This document shows, piece after piece, positions 34,364 through 43,315 of a stretch of DNA of 64,000 bases (positions are counted from its first letter, which is position 1; the number at the start of each line of letters is the position of its first letter). The position numbers and the translations under genes were made by a program. Source of the DNA: an uncultured Selenomonadales bacterium (GTDB lineage: Bacteria > Bacillota > Negativicutes > Selenomonadales > Selenomonadaceae). The DNA lies in the NCBI GenBank assembly GCA_946183785.1, contig CAMHCS010000008.1, forward strand, positions 1 to 64,000, given 5' to 3'. The notes below the pieces were generated by a model. The model did not search any database, had not been told where the DNA came from, and was given only the letters and a program-made list of their open reading frames with translations.

Positions 34364-35361
34364 TACAAATCCTCCTTCGCCCATCGCATGATACAGGACG
34401 CCCATGTAAGGCCCGCGCCGAATCCGGCCAGAACGACGATGTCGCCCTTTCTGAACCGGCCTTCGCCCGCGGCCTCTGCAAGCGCCATCGGTATCGAGGC
34501 GGCGGACACGTTCCCGTATTTCCCAATATTGATTATAACCTTTTCCGTCGGTAAAGCAAGACGTTTTGCCGCGGATTGGATAATTCTTATATTCGCCTGA
34601 TGCGGAACGAGCCAGTCGACATCCTCCGCAGACAGCCCCGCGCGCTCCAGCGAACGCTTCATTGTCGCGCCCATCGCACGAACGGCGAACTTAAACACCT
34701 CTGCGCCGTTCATATAAACGCAGTTTTGTTTTTGCCCCTCAACCAGAGCCCGCCCGCGGTCTCCAACCGCGATGCCAAGCGCCCCCGTTCCGGTACCGTC
34801 GCAGCCCATATCAAAGCCCAAAATGCCGAAACCCTTTTCCACCGGCCCGTAAACAGCGGCTCCCGCGCCGTCCCCAAAGAGCACGCAGGTGTTCCTGTCC
34901 TTCCAATCCAGAAAGTGGGAGAGCACTTCCACCCCGATGACCAGGACCCGACGGTATACGCCGCTCTGGATAAACTGGGCCGCCACGCTGGAGCTGTAAA
35001 CAAACCCCGAGCACGCCGCCGTAAGGTCGAAGGCCGCCGCACGGGAAGCGCCGAGTTTTTCCTGAATAAAACTTGCCGTCGAAGGGCAAATTGCATCTCC
35101 CGTCAGCGTCGCGCAAATAATAAGGTCAATCTCTTCCGGCGTCGTCCGCGCGTCCGCAAGCGCGCAGACGGCAGCCCTATACGCCAGTTCCGAGGCGGGC
35201 ATATCGTCCGGCGCGATGCGGCGCTCATGAATACCCGTGCGTTCAACGATCCACTCGTCGCTGGTATCGACCATCTTTTCCAAATCAAAATTCGTGAGAA
35301 TGCGCTCCGGCACATAAAAGCCAGTGCCAAGGACGCCGGCGTCAATTGTCGTCGATGTCAT
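34363..35361 (-). CDS. fabH: Beta-ketoacyl-ACP synthase III
   Basis: A 332-residue KAS III. Catalytic Cys in 'DLTAACSGFVYSSS' (about 116), His in 'WLVPHQANIRIIQ' (about 257) and Asn in 'INIGKYGNVSAASIP' (about 287). It starts fatty-acid synthesis from acyl-CoA and malonyl-ACP. It overlaps the plsX 3' end by 20 bases, and its GGAGGAG ribosome binding site lies within plsX. Confidence 0.97.
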   Translation of the reverse strand: MTSTTIDAGVLGTGFYVPERILTNFDLEKMVDTSDEWIVERTGIHERRIAPDDMPASELAYRAAVCALADARTTPEEIDLIICATLTGDAICPSTASFIQEKLGASRAAAFDLTAACSGFVYSSSVAAQFIQSGVYRRVLVIGVEVLSHFLDWKDRNTCVLFGDGAGAAVYGPVEKGFGILGFDMGCDGTGTGALGIAVGDRGRALVEGQKQNCVYMNGAEVFKFAVRAMGATMKRSLERAGLSAEDVDWLVPHQANIRIIQSAAKRLALPTEKVIINIGKYGNVSAASIPMALAEAAGEGRFRKGDIVVLAGFGAGLTWASCIMRWAKEDL

Positions 35362-36379
35362 TGAGCAGCATCTCCTCCTTCACAAGGGTGTCCCTGATCC
35401 TATCTAATACATTGCTGCGCGCGAAATCGTTCGCGACGCGGATCGCGCTCGTAATCGCCTTTGCATTCGACGAGCCGTGGCTGATGATCACGCAGCCATT
35501 CACGCCGAGAAGCGGCGCGCCGCCGTACTCCGTCACATCAAGCTTTTTCGCAAGATTTTTGAGCGCCGGCTTGACCAGAAGCGCGCCAAGCTTTGCAATA
35601 AGCCCCGCGTTCATCAGCTCGTCCTTGACGAGCCGGATAATCGTTTTCGCAAGTCCTTCGCCAAATTTCAGCAGCGCGTTCCCGACGAAACCGTCGCAGA
35701 CGACCACGTCGAAATTGCCCTTCGGAATATCGCGTCCTTCGGCATTTCCCGTGAATCGGATTACCTGTTTTTCACCGAGAGCCGTCAAAAGAGGGTATGT
35801 CTCGCGGGCGAGCTCATCGCCCTTCGTCTCTTCCTCACCGATATTGAGGAGGCCGACACGAGGCTCTTTATGACCGTAAACAAGCTCGGAATAAATCGAG
35901 CCCATCAGCGCGCTCTGTAATAAATGAATCGGCTTCGAGTCGACATTTGCGCCGGAGTCCAGCATCAGCGTCGCGCCCTGCGGCGTCGGAATCGGCGTCG
36001 CGATAGAGGGGCGCTTAATGCCTTTGATGCGTTTCAGGACGAGTTGGGCTGCAGCCACCGCCGCTCCCGTACTGCCCGCCGATAGAACCGCGTCGCACTC
36101 GCCGTCTTTCACAAGCCGCGTGGCGACCACCACCGACGAGTCCTTTTTCTGTCGGACGGCGTCTGCCGGGTGTTCGTCCATTTCGACGACCTCGCTCGCA
36201 TGACGAACGGTCAGCTTGAGCTTTTCCCAATCCCGCTCGCCGGCGAGGACTTTTTTGATTTTCTCTTCATCGCCTACCAGCACAATTTCACAATCATACT
36301 GCCGGGCGGCTCGCAGTGCGCCGAGAACGATCTCCTTTGGAGCGTAATCGCCTCCCATGGCGTCGACTGCAATTTTCAT
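35342..36379 (-). CDS. plsX: Phosphate acyltransferase
   Basis: A 345-residue PlsX. 'MKIAVDAMGGDYAPKEIVLGA' opens it; 'DAVLSAGSTGA', 'LMLDSGANVDSKP' and 'NFDVVVCDGFVGNALLKF' are diagnostic. It makes acyl-phosphate from acyl-ACP for phospholipid synthesis. It is the first gene of the fab operon, behind a good promoter and ribosome binding site AGGAGGG. No fapR gene or FapR-type palindrome was seen between rpmF and plsX. Confidence 0.97.
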   Translation of the reverse strand: MKIAVDAMGGDYAPKEIVLGALRAARQYDCEIVLVGDEEKIKKVLAGERDWEKLKLTVRHASEVVEMDEHPADAVRQKKDSSVVVATRLVKDGECDAVLSAGSTGAAVAAAQLVLKRIKGIKRPSIATPIPTPQGATLMLDSGANVDSKPIHLLQSALMGSIYSELVYGHKEPRVGLLNIGEEETKGDELARETYPLLTALGEKQVIRFTGNAEGRDIPKGNFDVVVCDGFVGNALLKFGEGLAKTIIRLVKDELMNAGLIAKLGALLVKPALKNLAKKLDVTEYGGAPLLGVNGCVIISHGSSNAKAITSAIRVANDFARSNVLDRIRDTLVKEEMLLNDIDDN

Positions 36380-36482
36380 CAGGAATCCCTCCTGTAGGCG
36401 GGACGCATAAAATCATCTGCAAGTCCCGTATCGAAAGGGAAAACGAATAACGCCTCCCCAATTTTTCCAATCATATCGTTTG

Positions 36483-36511
36483 ATTATACTTGCTTTCTTT
36501 TGAAAATGCAA
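36483..36511 (-). promoter_or_regulatory. Promoter of the plsX-fab operon
   Basis: Minus strand TTGCAT, 17-base spacer, TATAAT, leaving a leader of about 95 bases before plsX. Its -35 box touches the T-tract of the rpmF terminator. Confidence 0.82.
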
Positions 36512-36513
36512 GC

Positions 36514-36545
36514 AAAAAAGAGAGCAGGCTTTTCCACCCGCTCTC
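36514..36545 (-). terminator. Terminator after rpmF
   Basis: Minus-strand stem GAGAGCGGG / CCTGCTCTC with one G-T pair, followed by TTTTTTG. Confidence 0.88.
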
Positions 36546-36558
36546 CTTGCCTGCTTTT

Positions 36559-36738
36559 TTACTCACCTTGAGCGATAACTTCCTTGCCGTCATAAAACCC
36601 GCACTCCATGCAAACATGGTGGGGGAGCTTCGGCTCATGGCACTGCGGGCAAAGCACATAGCCCGGCACCGTAAGTTTCCAATTCGCGCGACGCTTGTCG
36701 CGGCGCGACTTCGACATTTTGCGTTTCGGCGCTGCCAT
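36559..36738 (-). CDS. rpmF: 50S ribosomal protein L32
   Basis: A 59-residue L32: '[19 protein letters not shown]' basic start and a zinc motif '[18 protein letters not shown]' (CxxC...CxxC, zinc-binding paralogue). ATG 36738 follows GGAGGTG; the frame upstream to 36762 lacks a signal. It follows the DUF177 gene, as in most bacteria. Confidence 0.97.
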   Translation of the reverse strand: MAAPKRKMSKSRRDKRRANWKLTVPGYVLCPQCHEPKLPHHVCMECGFYDGKEVIAQGE

Positions 36739-36768
36739 TTCGATACACCTCCTTAAACACAATCGGAA

Positions 36769-37263
36769 TCATTTTTTCAACAAATCTTTCAAGACCGCAA
36801 GCCTCGGATCCGTAATCTCCCGGTCGCAGCCGCAATCGCCTTGATTGAGATCCACCCCGCATTTTGGACAAAGCCCTTTGCAGTCCGGACGGCAGAGATT
36901 CCGTATCGGGAGCGAGGAAAGGATCGCGTCTCTTACCAGCGGCGCAAGGTCGACGCCGTCGTCCCCAAAGGACGCTTCATCGTCCGAAGCTCCCTTGCGA
37001 AAATCTTCCGCAAAGGAATACCGCTCCGCCGCCTCCGCTTCCGCAAGGCAACGGTCGCAAACAAACGCGCGCCGCGCGCGAATCTCGCCCGTGACGCGAA
37101 ACGAGCCGCCCGTATTTTCGAGCGTCCCTTCCACTAGAACCGGCCCAGAAAAGCGTGCGTCCCGTTCTTGGACGCCGATCGTTTCCGCCGCCGTTTCAAA
37201 ACGAAAAGTCCCTTTATAGCCAAGGGCTTCTTCCCGTTCGCCTATTCTCAGTCTCATTTCCAT
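36769..37263 (-). CDS. DUF177 (YceD) family protein
   Basis: A 164-residue protein of the YceD/DUF177 family, regularly found before rpmF. 'FVCDRCLAEAEAAERYSF' gives a first Cys pair and 'LCRPDCKGLCPKCGVDLNQG' with DCGCD a second Cys cluster, likely zinc-binding. The family is implicated in 23S rRNA maturation in plants and bacteria. ATG 37263 lies only about 12 bases after the predicted transcription start, with GAGG at the very 5' end. Confidence 0.9.
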   Translation of the reverse strand: MEMRLRIGEREEALGYKGTFRFETAAETIGVQERDARFSGPVLVEGTLENTGGSFRVTGEIRARRAFVCDRCLAEAEAAERYSFAEDFRKGASDDEASFGDDGVDLAPLVRDAILSSLPIRNLCRPDCKGLCPKCGVDLNQGDCGCDREITDPRLAVLKDLLKK

Positions 37264-37282
37264 TCGAAATCAACCTCAACCT

Positions 37283-37311
37283 ATTATAGCGGCCGCCTAT
37301 TTGCTTGTCAA
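37283..37311 (-). promoter_or_regulatory. Perfect-consensus promoter of the DUF177-rpmF operon
   Basis: Minus strand TTGACA, 17 bases, TATAAT: both boxes match the sigma-70 consensus exactly. The expected start leaves a leader of about a dozen bases. Confidence 0.9.
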
Positions 37312-37395
37312 GGGAAACGCAAAATTCCGGCGCCGAGACAATGCGCAAATATAATATGTTGACTTTTGTAAGACGAAAAGAATTTTTCACGAAGG

Positions 37396-37424
37396 TTTAC
37401 TTTCTATTTAAGGTGTACTATATT
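37396..37424 (+). promoter_or_regulatory. Promoter of the SGNH hydrolase gene
   Basis: TTTACT, 17-base spacer, TATATT, about 60 bases before the ATG at 37486. Confidence 0.6.
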
Positions 37425-37485
37425 TATATGGATACATATTTCATCTCTCAATCGATTGACGAGCGGAGATTTTTAGGAAGAGATT

Positions 37486-39105
37486 ATGAAGAAGTTTATT
37501 CTTTTTTTGCTGATTATCGCAGGCTTTTCAACGATATGGCTGTACATGACGGAACGCGCCGGACTGCTCCCGACTGTGGATGCTTCTCTTGATGTGCATT
37601 TCACGGAGGAAAACGGCGTCGTGACAATGCACTGGAAACCGTTGCCGTATCCCTGCCGTTATGAGGTGGAGTGTTTCTCTCAGACCACCGGGCGGACGAC
37701 AGGCGGCGAGCCTCAGCTGCACCGCTTTTCCTCCGGCGCGACGACGACGGCTTCTTTCCGTGTCCCCCCCACCACCATTCCGATGTTTTATCAAGTGTCG
37801 GCGTACGGACTGTTCGGAAAGCTCTCCGGACCTTCCGCACCGGTGACGCATCCGGCTTATACCGAGCCTTTCTCACCCCACAGCATTTTCCGATACACGG
37901 AAGAATCTCCGGCCAGCCTGAAACCGTTCCTCGTCTGGCATCCGGTGCCGGGCGCCGTATGCTACGAAGTGGAGCTTCTCTCCGCGCCGCCGGAAAAGGA
38001 CGGCGGCGTCAAGCTTTCGGACGCATACAATCTTTTCGACACCCAGCGCGTTTACACGAACGGCTATCAGATTGACCTGACGCCATGGAAGGATCGCCGC
38101 GAATTGTATTGGCGTGTACGCGCTCTGACGTTGGAGAAAAAACCCATCGGCGAATTCTCCCGGGCGGAAAAAATCGTCGTCGACGCGTCGGCCCGAATCC
38201 CAGATGCACCACTTGTCAACACCTTCGTGCAAATGCCGGACGAATACCCGCTTTTGTACCCGGTCTATCAATGGATCCCGATGAACGGCATCATTCGCTA
38301 CGAAGTCGAGCTCCTGTACTCGCCTCCGGAGGAAAAGTACGCAAAAACGCCCGTGCCCGACCGCGCGTGGCACCACATCGCCGACGATTCCTTCAGCTGT
38401 TATGACGAATACAAGCGCGGCGATCCCGGATCATATTATTGGAGGGTCCGCGCGATAAACGAAGACGGAGACACCATCGGACGTTACTCGGAAACGGCTT
38501 CCTTTGAGGTGCCGGAAACGAAAGGCAGACCTTACGCTGCGGCCTTTGGCGACAGCATCACACATGGCGGCGGCGCGCTGTCTTACTCGCCTGCGAATCG
38601 GGAGTACGACTACATGACGTATCTCAACTTCCCGGCGATGAATCTCGGGCAAAGCGGCGACAGATCCAGGGAATCGCTCCTCCGTTTCGAGGAAGACGTT
38701 CTTCCCTATCGCCCGTACAATTTGATAATCCTGACAGGTTCCAATGATCTGCGTTCCGATCGTCTGGCGGAGGATATCATCGACGATCTGGCTAAAATTC
38801 GGGACAAATGCCTGGCGAACGACATCCGTCCGATCTTCCTGACGCTCATGCCGATTCATCCGCAAAACATCCACACGGCCTTCCGTACGGAGACAGACGA
38901 CAGCTGGCGCGCCAAGCTTTCAAAGATCAACGAATTTATCCGAAAGCAGGAATATTACGTCGATCTGGAGCCGTACTTCTACGACAGCGCCAGGACGCAG
39001 CTTGACACGGCGCTGGCCATCGACGGTCTGCATCCCGACATCCGCGGAAAAATGCTGATGGCGGAACTCATCAATGCACACCGCGACTTATTCCGTGAGC
39101 CTTGA
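37486..39105 (+). CDS. Exported SGNH/GDSL hydrolase with N-terminal beta-sandwich repeats
   Basis: A 539-residue protein. Residues 1-20 (MKKFILFLLIIAGFSTIWLY) form a signal peptide or membrane anchor. About 35-345 hold three Ig/fibronectin III-like repeats, each ending with a Trp-containing 'YWRVRAL' or 'YYWRVRAIN' strand and starting 'RYEVELL' or 'CYEVELL'. The C-terminal SGNH domain has block I 'AAFGDSITHGG' (about 350), block III 'ILTGSNDLR' and block V 'IDGLHPDIRGK' with the catalytic Asp-His. It probably de-esterifies a surface glycan or polymer. It is a single-gene unit; substrate is unknown. Confidence 0.88.
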   Translation: MKKFILFLLIIAGFSTIWLYMTERAGLLPTVDASLDVHFTEENGVVTMHWKPLPYPCRYEVECFSQTTGRTTGGEPQLHRFSSGATTTASFRVPPTTIPMFYQVSAYGLFGKLSGPSAPVTHPAYTEPFSPHSIFRYTEESPASLKPFLVWHPVPGAVCYEVELLSAPPEKDGGVKLSDAYNLFDTQRVYTNGYQIDLTPWKDRRELYWRVRALTLEKKPIGEFSRAEKIVVDASARIPDAPLVNTFVQMPDEYPLLYPVYQWIPMNGIIRYEVELLYSPPEEKYAKTPVPDRAWHHIADDSFSCYDEYKRGDPGSYYWRVRAINEDGDTIGRYSETASFEVPETKGRPYAAAFGDSITHGGGALSYSPANREYDYMTYLNFPAMNLGQSGDRSRESLLRFEEDVLPYRPYNLIILTGSNDLRSDRLAEDIIDDLAKIRDKCLANDIRPIFLTLMPIHPQNIHTAFRTETDDSWRAKLSKINEFIRKQEYYVDLEPYFYDSARTQLDTALAIDGLHPDIRGKMLMAELINAHRDLFREP

Positions 39106-39137
39106 ATAAAAACGCTTGAAGAAACACGCAAAAAAAC

Positions 39138-39166
39138 TTGCAATCGTTCCTTCGCTATGATAATAT
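39138..39166 (+). promoter_or_regulatory. Promoter of rpmB
   Basis: TTGCAA, 17-base spacer, TAATAT, 60 bases before the rpmB ATG. Confidence 0.75.
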
Positions 39167-39225
39167 ATCATTGCTGTTTTGAAAGAATATAAGAATCTTA
39201 CTTCGTGCAAGGAGGTGTATCATAG

Positions 39226-39417
39226 ATGGCACATGTATGTGAGATTTGCAACAAGGGGCCGATGAGCGGCATGAACGTCAGTCATTCCCACTTGAAGACG
39301 AAGCGCCGTTGGTATCCGAATATCCAGCGCGTACGCGCCATTGTGGACGGCGAGGTGAAGCGCGTCAACGTCTGCACGCGTTGCCTGCGCTCGGGAAAAG
39401 TCCAGCGCGCGATTTGA
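39226..39417 (+). CDS. rpmB: 50S ribosomal protein L28
   Basis: A 63-residue L28 with 'HVCEICNKGPMSGMNVSHS' and 'VNVCTRCLRSGKV', giving the four-Cys zinc form. ATG 39226 follows AAGGAGGTG. It is a single-gene transcript with tandem terminators. Confidence 0.97.
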   Translation: MAHVCEICNKGPMSGMNVSHSHLKTKRRWYPNIQRVRAIVDGEVKRVNVCTRCLRSGKVQRAI

Positions 39418-39429
39418 TTTCAGGACAAA

Positions 39430-39517
39430 AAGAGACTGCTATGAGGAACAATTTCTTCATGGCAGTTTTTTATTGGCAGCCGACGGTTCGCACTCCCGAG
39501 CCGCCGGCTGCTTTTTT
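39430..39517 (+). terminator. Two tandem terminator hairpins after rpmB
   Basis: First stem ACTGCTATGAGGAA / TTCTTCATGGCAGT followed by TTTTTT; second stem GCAGCCGACGG / CCGCCGGCTGC followed by TTTTTT. The first can also stop the convergent hslO transcript (minus T-tract CTCTTTTTG). Confidence 0.9.
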
Positions 39518-39526
39518 GTCCGTACG

Positions 39527-40405
39527 TTATCCTTTCCTGTTGCCCGTTGCGGCTTGCCGTATCGCCAGCAATTCTTCCCTCGTAAAAAGATACTTTTCCC
39601 CGCAAAAGTCGCAGCAGACCTCCACCCGACCGTCTTCTTCAAGCCGCGCCAAGTCTTCGTCGCGAAGCGTCGAAAGAATTTCCTCGGTGCGGCTTCTCGA
39701 GCATTGGCATCGAAAAGCGATTTCCGTTTCCGAAAGCACATGAACATCCGAAAAACCGCACAGAATCTCGGAGGCGATCATCCGCGCGGATAATCCGTCC
39801 TTTACCATCGAAGACACCGGGCGAAGGGACGCGAGCGTTGTTTCGAGACGCGAAAGCGTTTCTTCCGACGCGCCCGGCATCGGCTGTATAATGAAACCAC
39901 CCGCCGCTTCCGTTTCCCCGCTCCTACCGACGAGCACGCCGAGCCCGACGCTGGACGGTGTTTGCTCCGATTGGAACAGATAACGCGTCAGATCTTCGGC
40001 AATCTCGCCGGAAAAAATCTCGCAGGTACCCGTGACCGGCTCTTTCAGTCCTGTAAAACGCGTGACCGAAAGCAGCCCGCGTCCGACGCCCTGCCCGACG
40101 GACAGCTTGCCGTTCGTCAGCGGCAATTCGGTTCCCGGATGAGCGACATATCCACGCACTGCGCCGTCGGCGGAAGCGTCCGCCACAATCTGTCCCAAAG
40201 GACCGTCGCCCTGGAATTTCACGGTCAGGCATTCGCGGTTTTTCAGGTTCGCCGCGAAAAGAAGCGCCCCCGTCATCACACGGCCCAGTGCCGCCGTTGC
40301 CAGCGCGCCGCACTTATGCCTCCGTGCAGCCTCGCCGACGAGCTCCGTCGTAACAGCCGCGTAAACGCGCACGTCCTCCGCCGTCGCCTTGCAAAGATGA
40401 TCCAT
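39527..40405 (-). CDS. hslO: Redox-regulated chaperone Hsp33
   Basis: A 292-residue Hsp33. 'GALLFAANLKNRECLTVKFQG', 'GYVAHPGTELPLTNGKL' and the C-terminal zinc switch 'FRCQCSRSRTE' plus 'VEVCCDFCGEKYLF' (CxC...CxxC) are present. It protects against oxidative unfolding. ATG 40405 follows GGAG at eight bases; an in-frame GTG at 40414 is the alternative. It overlaps nothing but lies six bases from the phosphodiesterase gene. Confidence 0.95.
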   Translation of the reverse strand: MDHLCKATAEDVRVYAAVTTELVGEAARRHKCGALATAALGRVMTGALLFAANLKNRECLTVKFQGDGPLGQIVADASADGAVRGYVAHPGTELPLTNGKLSVGQGVGRGLLSVTRFTGLKEPVTGTCEIFSGEIAEDLTRYLFQSEQTPSSVGLGVLVGRSGETEAAGGFIIQPMPGASEETLSRLETTLASLRPVSSMVKDGLSARMIASEILCGFSDVHVLSETEIAFRCQCSRSRTEEILSTLRDEDLARLEEDGRVEVCCDFCGEKYLFTREELLAIRQAATGNRKG

Positions 40406-40410
40406 CGCTT

Positions 40411-40971
40411 TCACTCCATCGACAAGTCGTCAAGTATTTCTCCGGTATAAAGGTCGCGTATGAAAATGTGCCTCTCATCCATCAGCGCAAGGGTTGACCT
40501 ACCGTCCTCACGCTTCGAGAAGGCAGGCGAACCGGGATTCAGGAAAATCGTTTTTCCGACGCGTTCAACGACCGAAACGTGGGTATGGCCGCTGATGAAA
40601 ATGTCCGCCTGCAGCCGCTCCGCCATTTCCGATTTTTCTTCCTGCGTCTCCACCAGATGACCGTGCGTGATTACAACGCGCTTGCCGTTCACGAAGGCGA
40701 AAGCGTAGGGGGCGGCCATTGGAATTCCAAGCACCGATATATCGACCTCGGAATCGCAGTTTCCCCGAGACGCGATGATTGGCGCCGGACATTGCCGGAT
40801 CGCCTCGGCGAGCTTTGCCGGAGAATAGTCGTCGGTCATGCGATTGCGAGGTCCGTGGTACAGGACGTCGCCCGCGTGGAAAATCAGATCGGCGTCGCGG
40901 AAAAAATTGTCACAGGCCATGGCCCAGCAGCCCGCCGAGCCGTGAGTGTCGCTGATAACTCCTATTTTCAC
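40411..40971 (-). CDS. YfcE/MJ0936-family metallophosphodiesterase
   Basis: A 186-residue calcineurin-like phosphoesterase. 'IGVISDTHGSAGCW' (DxH), 'LIFHAGDVLYHGP' (GD), 'IASRGNCDSE' (GN(C/H)D), 'VITHGHLVETQ' and 'ISGHTHVSVVE' (GHTH) provide the two-metal site. The physiological substrate is unknown. Start is GTG at 40971 with GGAG nine bases upstream. It lies between ribH and hslO on the same strand, so it may be read from the riboflavin operon. Confidence 0.9.
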   Translation of the reverse strand: MKIGVISDTHGSAGCWAMACDNFFRDADLIFHAGDVLYHGPRNRMTDDYSPAKLAEAIRQCPAPIIASRGNCDSEVDISVLGIPMAAPYAFAFVNGKRVVITHGHLVETQEEKSEMAERLQADIFISGHTHVSVVERVGKTIFLNPGSPAFSKREDGRSTLALMDERHIFIRDLYTGEILDDLSME

Positions 40972-40983
40972 TTTTTTCGTCTC

Positions 40984-41451
40984 CTATCCGATCTTCTTCA
41001 AAAGATTCGCCATTTCCATTGCCGCCATCGCGCCGTCCGCTCCCTTGTTCCCGGCTTTCGTCCCGGCGCGCTCGACGGCCTGCTCGATATTCTCCGTCGT
41101 GACCACGGCAAAAATCACCGGCACGCCCGTCGACAGCCCTGCCTGCGCGACGCCCTTTGAAACTTCATTGCAGACATAATCGTAATGGGAAGTCGCGCCG
41201 CGAATCACCGCGCCGACGCAAATGACAGCGTCATACTTTCCGCAGGCGGCGAGTTTTTTCGCAGTGAGCGGAATCTCAAACGCGCCCGGCACCCATGCCA
41301 CATCCACCGCTTCCTCCGTCGCGCCGTGACGCCGCAGCATATCCAGCGCGCCTTCCAACAGCTTCGCCGTGATAAATTCATTGAACCGTGACGCCACAAT
41401 CGCAAACCGCAAACCTTCCGCCGTAATGTTTCCTTCAATAATGTTCGCCAT
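40984..41451 (-). CDS. ribH: 6,7-dimethyl-8-ribityllumazine synthase
   Basis: A 155-residue lumazine synthase. '[21 protein letters not shown]', '[18 protein letters not shown]', '[21 protein letters not shown]' and '[21 protein letters not shown]' with the catalytic His are canonical. It condenses the uracil intermediate with dihydroxybutanone phosphate. It starts three bases after ribBA. Confidence 0.97.
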   Translation of the reverse strand: MANIIEGNITAEGLRFAIVASRFNEFITAKLLEGALDMLRRHGATEEAVDVAWVPGAFEIPLTAKKLAACGKYDAVICVGAVIRGATSHYDYVCNEVSKGVAQAGLSTGVPVIFAVVTTENIEQAVERAGTKAGNKGADGAMAAMEMANLLKKIG

Positions 41452-41454
41452 GTC

Positions 41455-42654
41455 TTACTCCTCCTCTAAAAGATGCCCCATCTTATTCTTCTTCACTTCA
41501 AGATAATGATGATTGTACGGATTGGGATGCATTTCCAGCGGCAGCCGCTCGACGATGGAAAGACCGTAGCCTTCCAGCCCCGCACGTTTGGCAGGATTGT
41601 TCGTCAACAGGCGGATGCTCGTCAGCCCGAGATCGGCGAGAATCTGCGCGCCGATGCCATAATCGCGAAGATCGGGCGCGAAGCCGAGCAGCACGTTGGC
41701 CTCCACAGTGTCCTTGCCTTGATCCTGCAAAGCGTACGCGCGCATCTTGTTCGCGAGGCCGATGCCGCGCCCCTCCTGCCGCATATAAAGCACGACGCCT
41801 TCTCCCTCGGCCTCGATACGGCGAAGAGCCGTCGCCAGCTGATCGCCGCAGTCGCAGCGCATGGACCCGAGAGCGTCCCCGGTCAGGCACTCGGAATGAA
41901 CGCGCACCAGCACATCTTTTTTTCCCTGCACTTCTCCCTTGACAACGGCAAGATGACATTTGCCGTCCAGCGTACTCTCGTAAGCCTTGATGCGAAAATG
42001 GCCGTATCTGCTCGGAAAATCCACGTCCGCAATCAATCGGATAAACGTCTCCGTCCGCTTCCGGTAGGCAATCAAACCTTGCACGGTAATGATCTTCAGC
42101 CCGTGCGCCTCCGCAAATTCCAAAAGCTGCGGCGTCCGCATCATGTGTCCGTCGTCTGCCATGATTTCGCAGCAAAGCCCCGCGGGATAAAGCCCCGCCA
42201 ATTTCGCGAGATCGACGGTCGTCTCCGTATGCCCGGCGCGGCGGAGCACGCCTCCCGGCACCGCCCGGAGCGGAAATACGTGACCGGGCCGCCGGAAGCT
42301 CGACGGTTTCGCCGCCGGATCGATCAAAAGCTGTACGGTCTGGCACCGCTCAAAGGCGGAAATGCCCGTGTCCGTCGTCACAGCGTCCACAGAAACGGTA
42401 AACGCCGTCTCGTGGTTGTCTGTATTGTTCGCGACCATCGGCGTGATGTCGAGGGCGTCGAGCCTGTCTCCCTCCATCGGCGTGCAGATCAGCCCCTTCG
42501 CATAAGTCGCCATGAAATTGACCGCTTCCGGCGTCACCTTGTCCGCAGCAATAATCAGGTCGCCCTCGTTTTCCCTGTCCTCGTCATCGACGACCACCAG
42601 CATTTTCCCCTGCCGAATATCTTCGATGGCTTCCTCTACATTCGCAAAACCCAT
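41455..42654 (-). CDS. ribBA: Bifunctional DHBP synthase / GTP cyclohydrolase II
   Basis: A 399-residue fusion. The N-terminal half has the dihydroxybutanone phosphate synthase motif 'VVVDDEDRENEGDLIIAAD' and 'RRAGHTETTVDLAKLAGLY'; the C-terminal half has the GTP cyclohydrolase II zinc site 'HSECLTGDALGSMRCDCG' and 'LYMRQEGRGIGLANKMRAY'. It supplies both branches of riboflavin synthesis. ATG 42654 follows AGGGAGGC. Confidence 0.97.
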   Translation of the reverse strand: MGFANVEEAIEDIRQGKMLVVVDDEDRENEGDLIIAADKVTPEAVNFMATYAKGLICTPMEGDRLDALDITPMVANNTDNHETAFTVSVDAVTTDTGISAFERCQTVQLLIDPAAKPSSFRRPGHVFPLRAVPGGVLRRAGHTETTVDLAKLAGLYPAGLCCEIMADDGHMMRTPQLLEFAEAHGLKIITVQGLIAYRKRTETFIRLIADVDFPSRYGHFRIKAYESTLDGKCHLAVVKGEVQGKKDVLVRVHSECLTGDALGSMRCDCGDQLATALRRIEAEGEGVVLYMRQEGRGIGLANKMRAYALQDQGKDTVEANVLLGFAPDLRDYGIGAQILADLGLTSIRLLTNNPAKRAGLEGYGLSIVERLPLEMHPNPYNHHYLEVKKNKMGHLLEEE

Positions 42655-42666
42655 CTTACTGCCTCC

Positions 42667-43311
42667 CTATTCAAATCCATATTTCTGCAAAAACTCCGCC
42701 GTCAGTTCGGAAGGCGCCGCTTCTTCCCCCTTCGCCGGCGTTTGGAGCAGCCTTTCCACATATTTCCCGATTACATCGTTTTCAATATTGACGGGCGCTC
42801 CCGCTCTTTTTTCGTCCAGCGCCGTCGCCTGACGCGTGTGCGGGATCAACGAGACGGAAAAGCCTTTCCCGTCGACTTCCGCCACGGTCAGGCTCACGCC
42901 GTCGATCGCCACCGACCCCCGCGGCACGATATACCGCAAAATTGCCGGCGCAGCCTCAACGCAAAGAATCCGCGCGTTCGCCTTCGCCTCTATGCTCTTC
43001 ACTCGCCCCACGCCGTCGATATGCCCGCTGACGATATGGCCGCCGAGCCGCGATGAAAGTGTCAGCGCCCGCTCCAAATTCACGCCGTCCCCCGCCCGGA
43101 GCCCTCCAAGGGAAGAATGTGCCAGCGTAACGGGCATGACGTCCGCTGTGAAACCGCCCCGCGTAAACGCCGTGACCGTCAGGCAGACGCCGTTCACCGC
43201 GATGCTGTCGCCGATTTCCGTGCCGCCCAGCACTGTTTCGGCCAGAATCTCTATGCGTCCGTTTCCGACCGAGCGGACGCGCCCGATTTCTTCCACGATT
43301 CCCGTAAACAC
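42667..43311 (-). CDS. ribE: Riboflavin synthase, alpha chain
   Basis: A 214-residue protein of two tandem lumazine-binding domains: 'FTGIVEEIGRVRSVG' with 'DSIAVNGVCLTVTAF' in the first and 'HIVSGHIDGVGRVKSIEAK' with 'GSVAIDGVSLTVAEV' in the second. It dismutates dimethylribityllumazine to riboflavin. Start is GTG at 43311 after AGAGGTGA. ribD ends five bases before. Confidence 0.97.
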   Translation of the reverse strand: MFTGIVEEIGRVRSVGNGRIEILAETVLGGTEIGDSIAVNGVCLTVTAFTRGGFTADVMPVTLAHSSLGGLRAGDGVNLERALTLSSRLGGHIVSGHIDGVGRVKSIEAKANARILCVEAAPAILRYIVPRGSVAIDGVSLTVAEVDGKGFSVSLIPHTRQATALDEKRAGAPVNIENDVIGKYVERLLQTPAKGEEAAPSELTAEFLQKYGFE

Positions 43312-43315
43312 GCGC

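Noticed and set aside
36380-36558. FapR operator between rpmF and plsX
   Set aside because: No TTAGTACCTAG-like palindrome seen; only a plain promoter and a terminator.
41473-43056. 527-codon plus-strand frame opposite ribBA/ribE
   Set aside because: Antisense shadow of two clear riboflavin genes.
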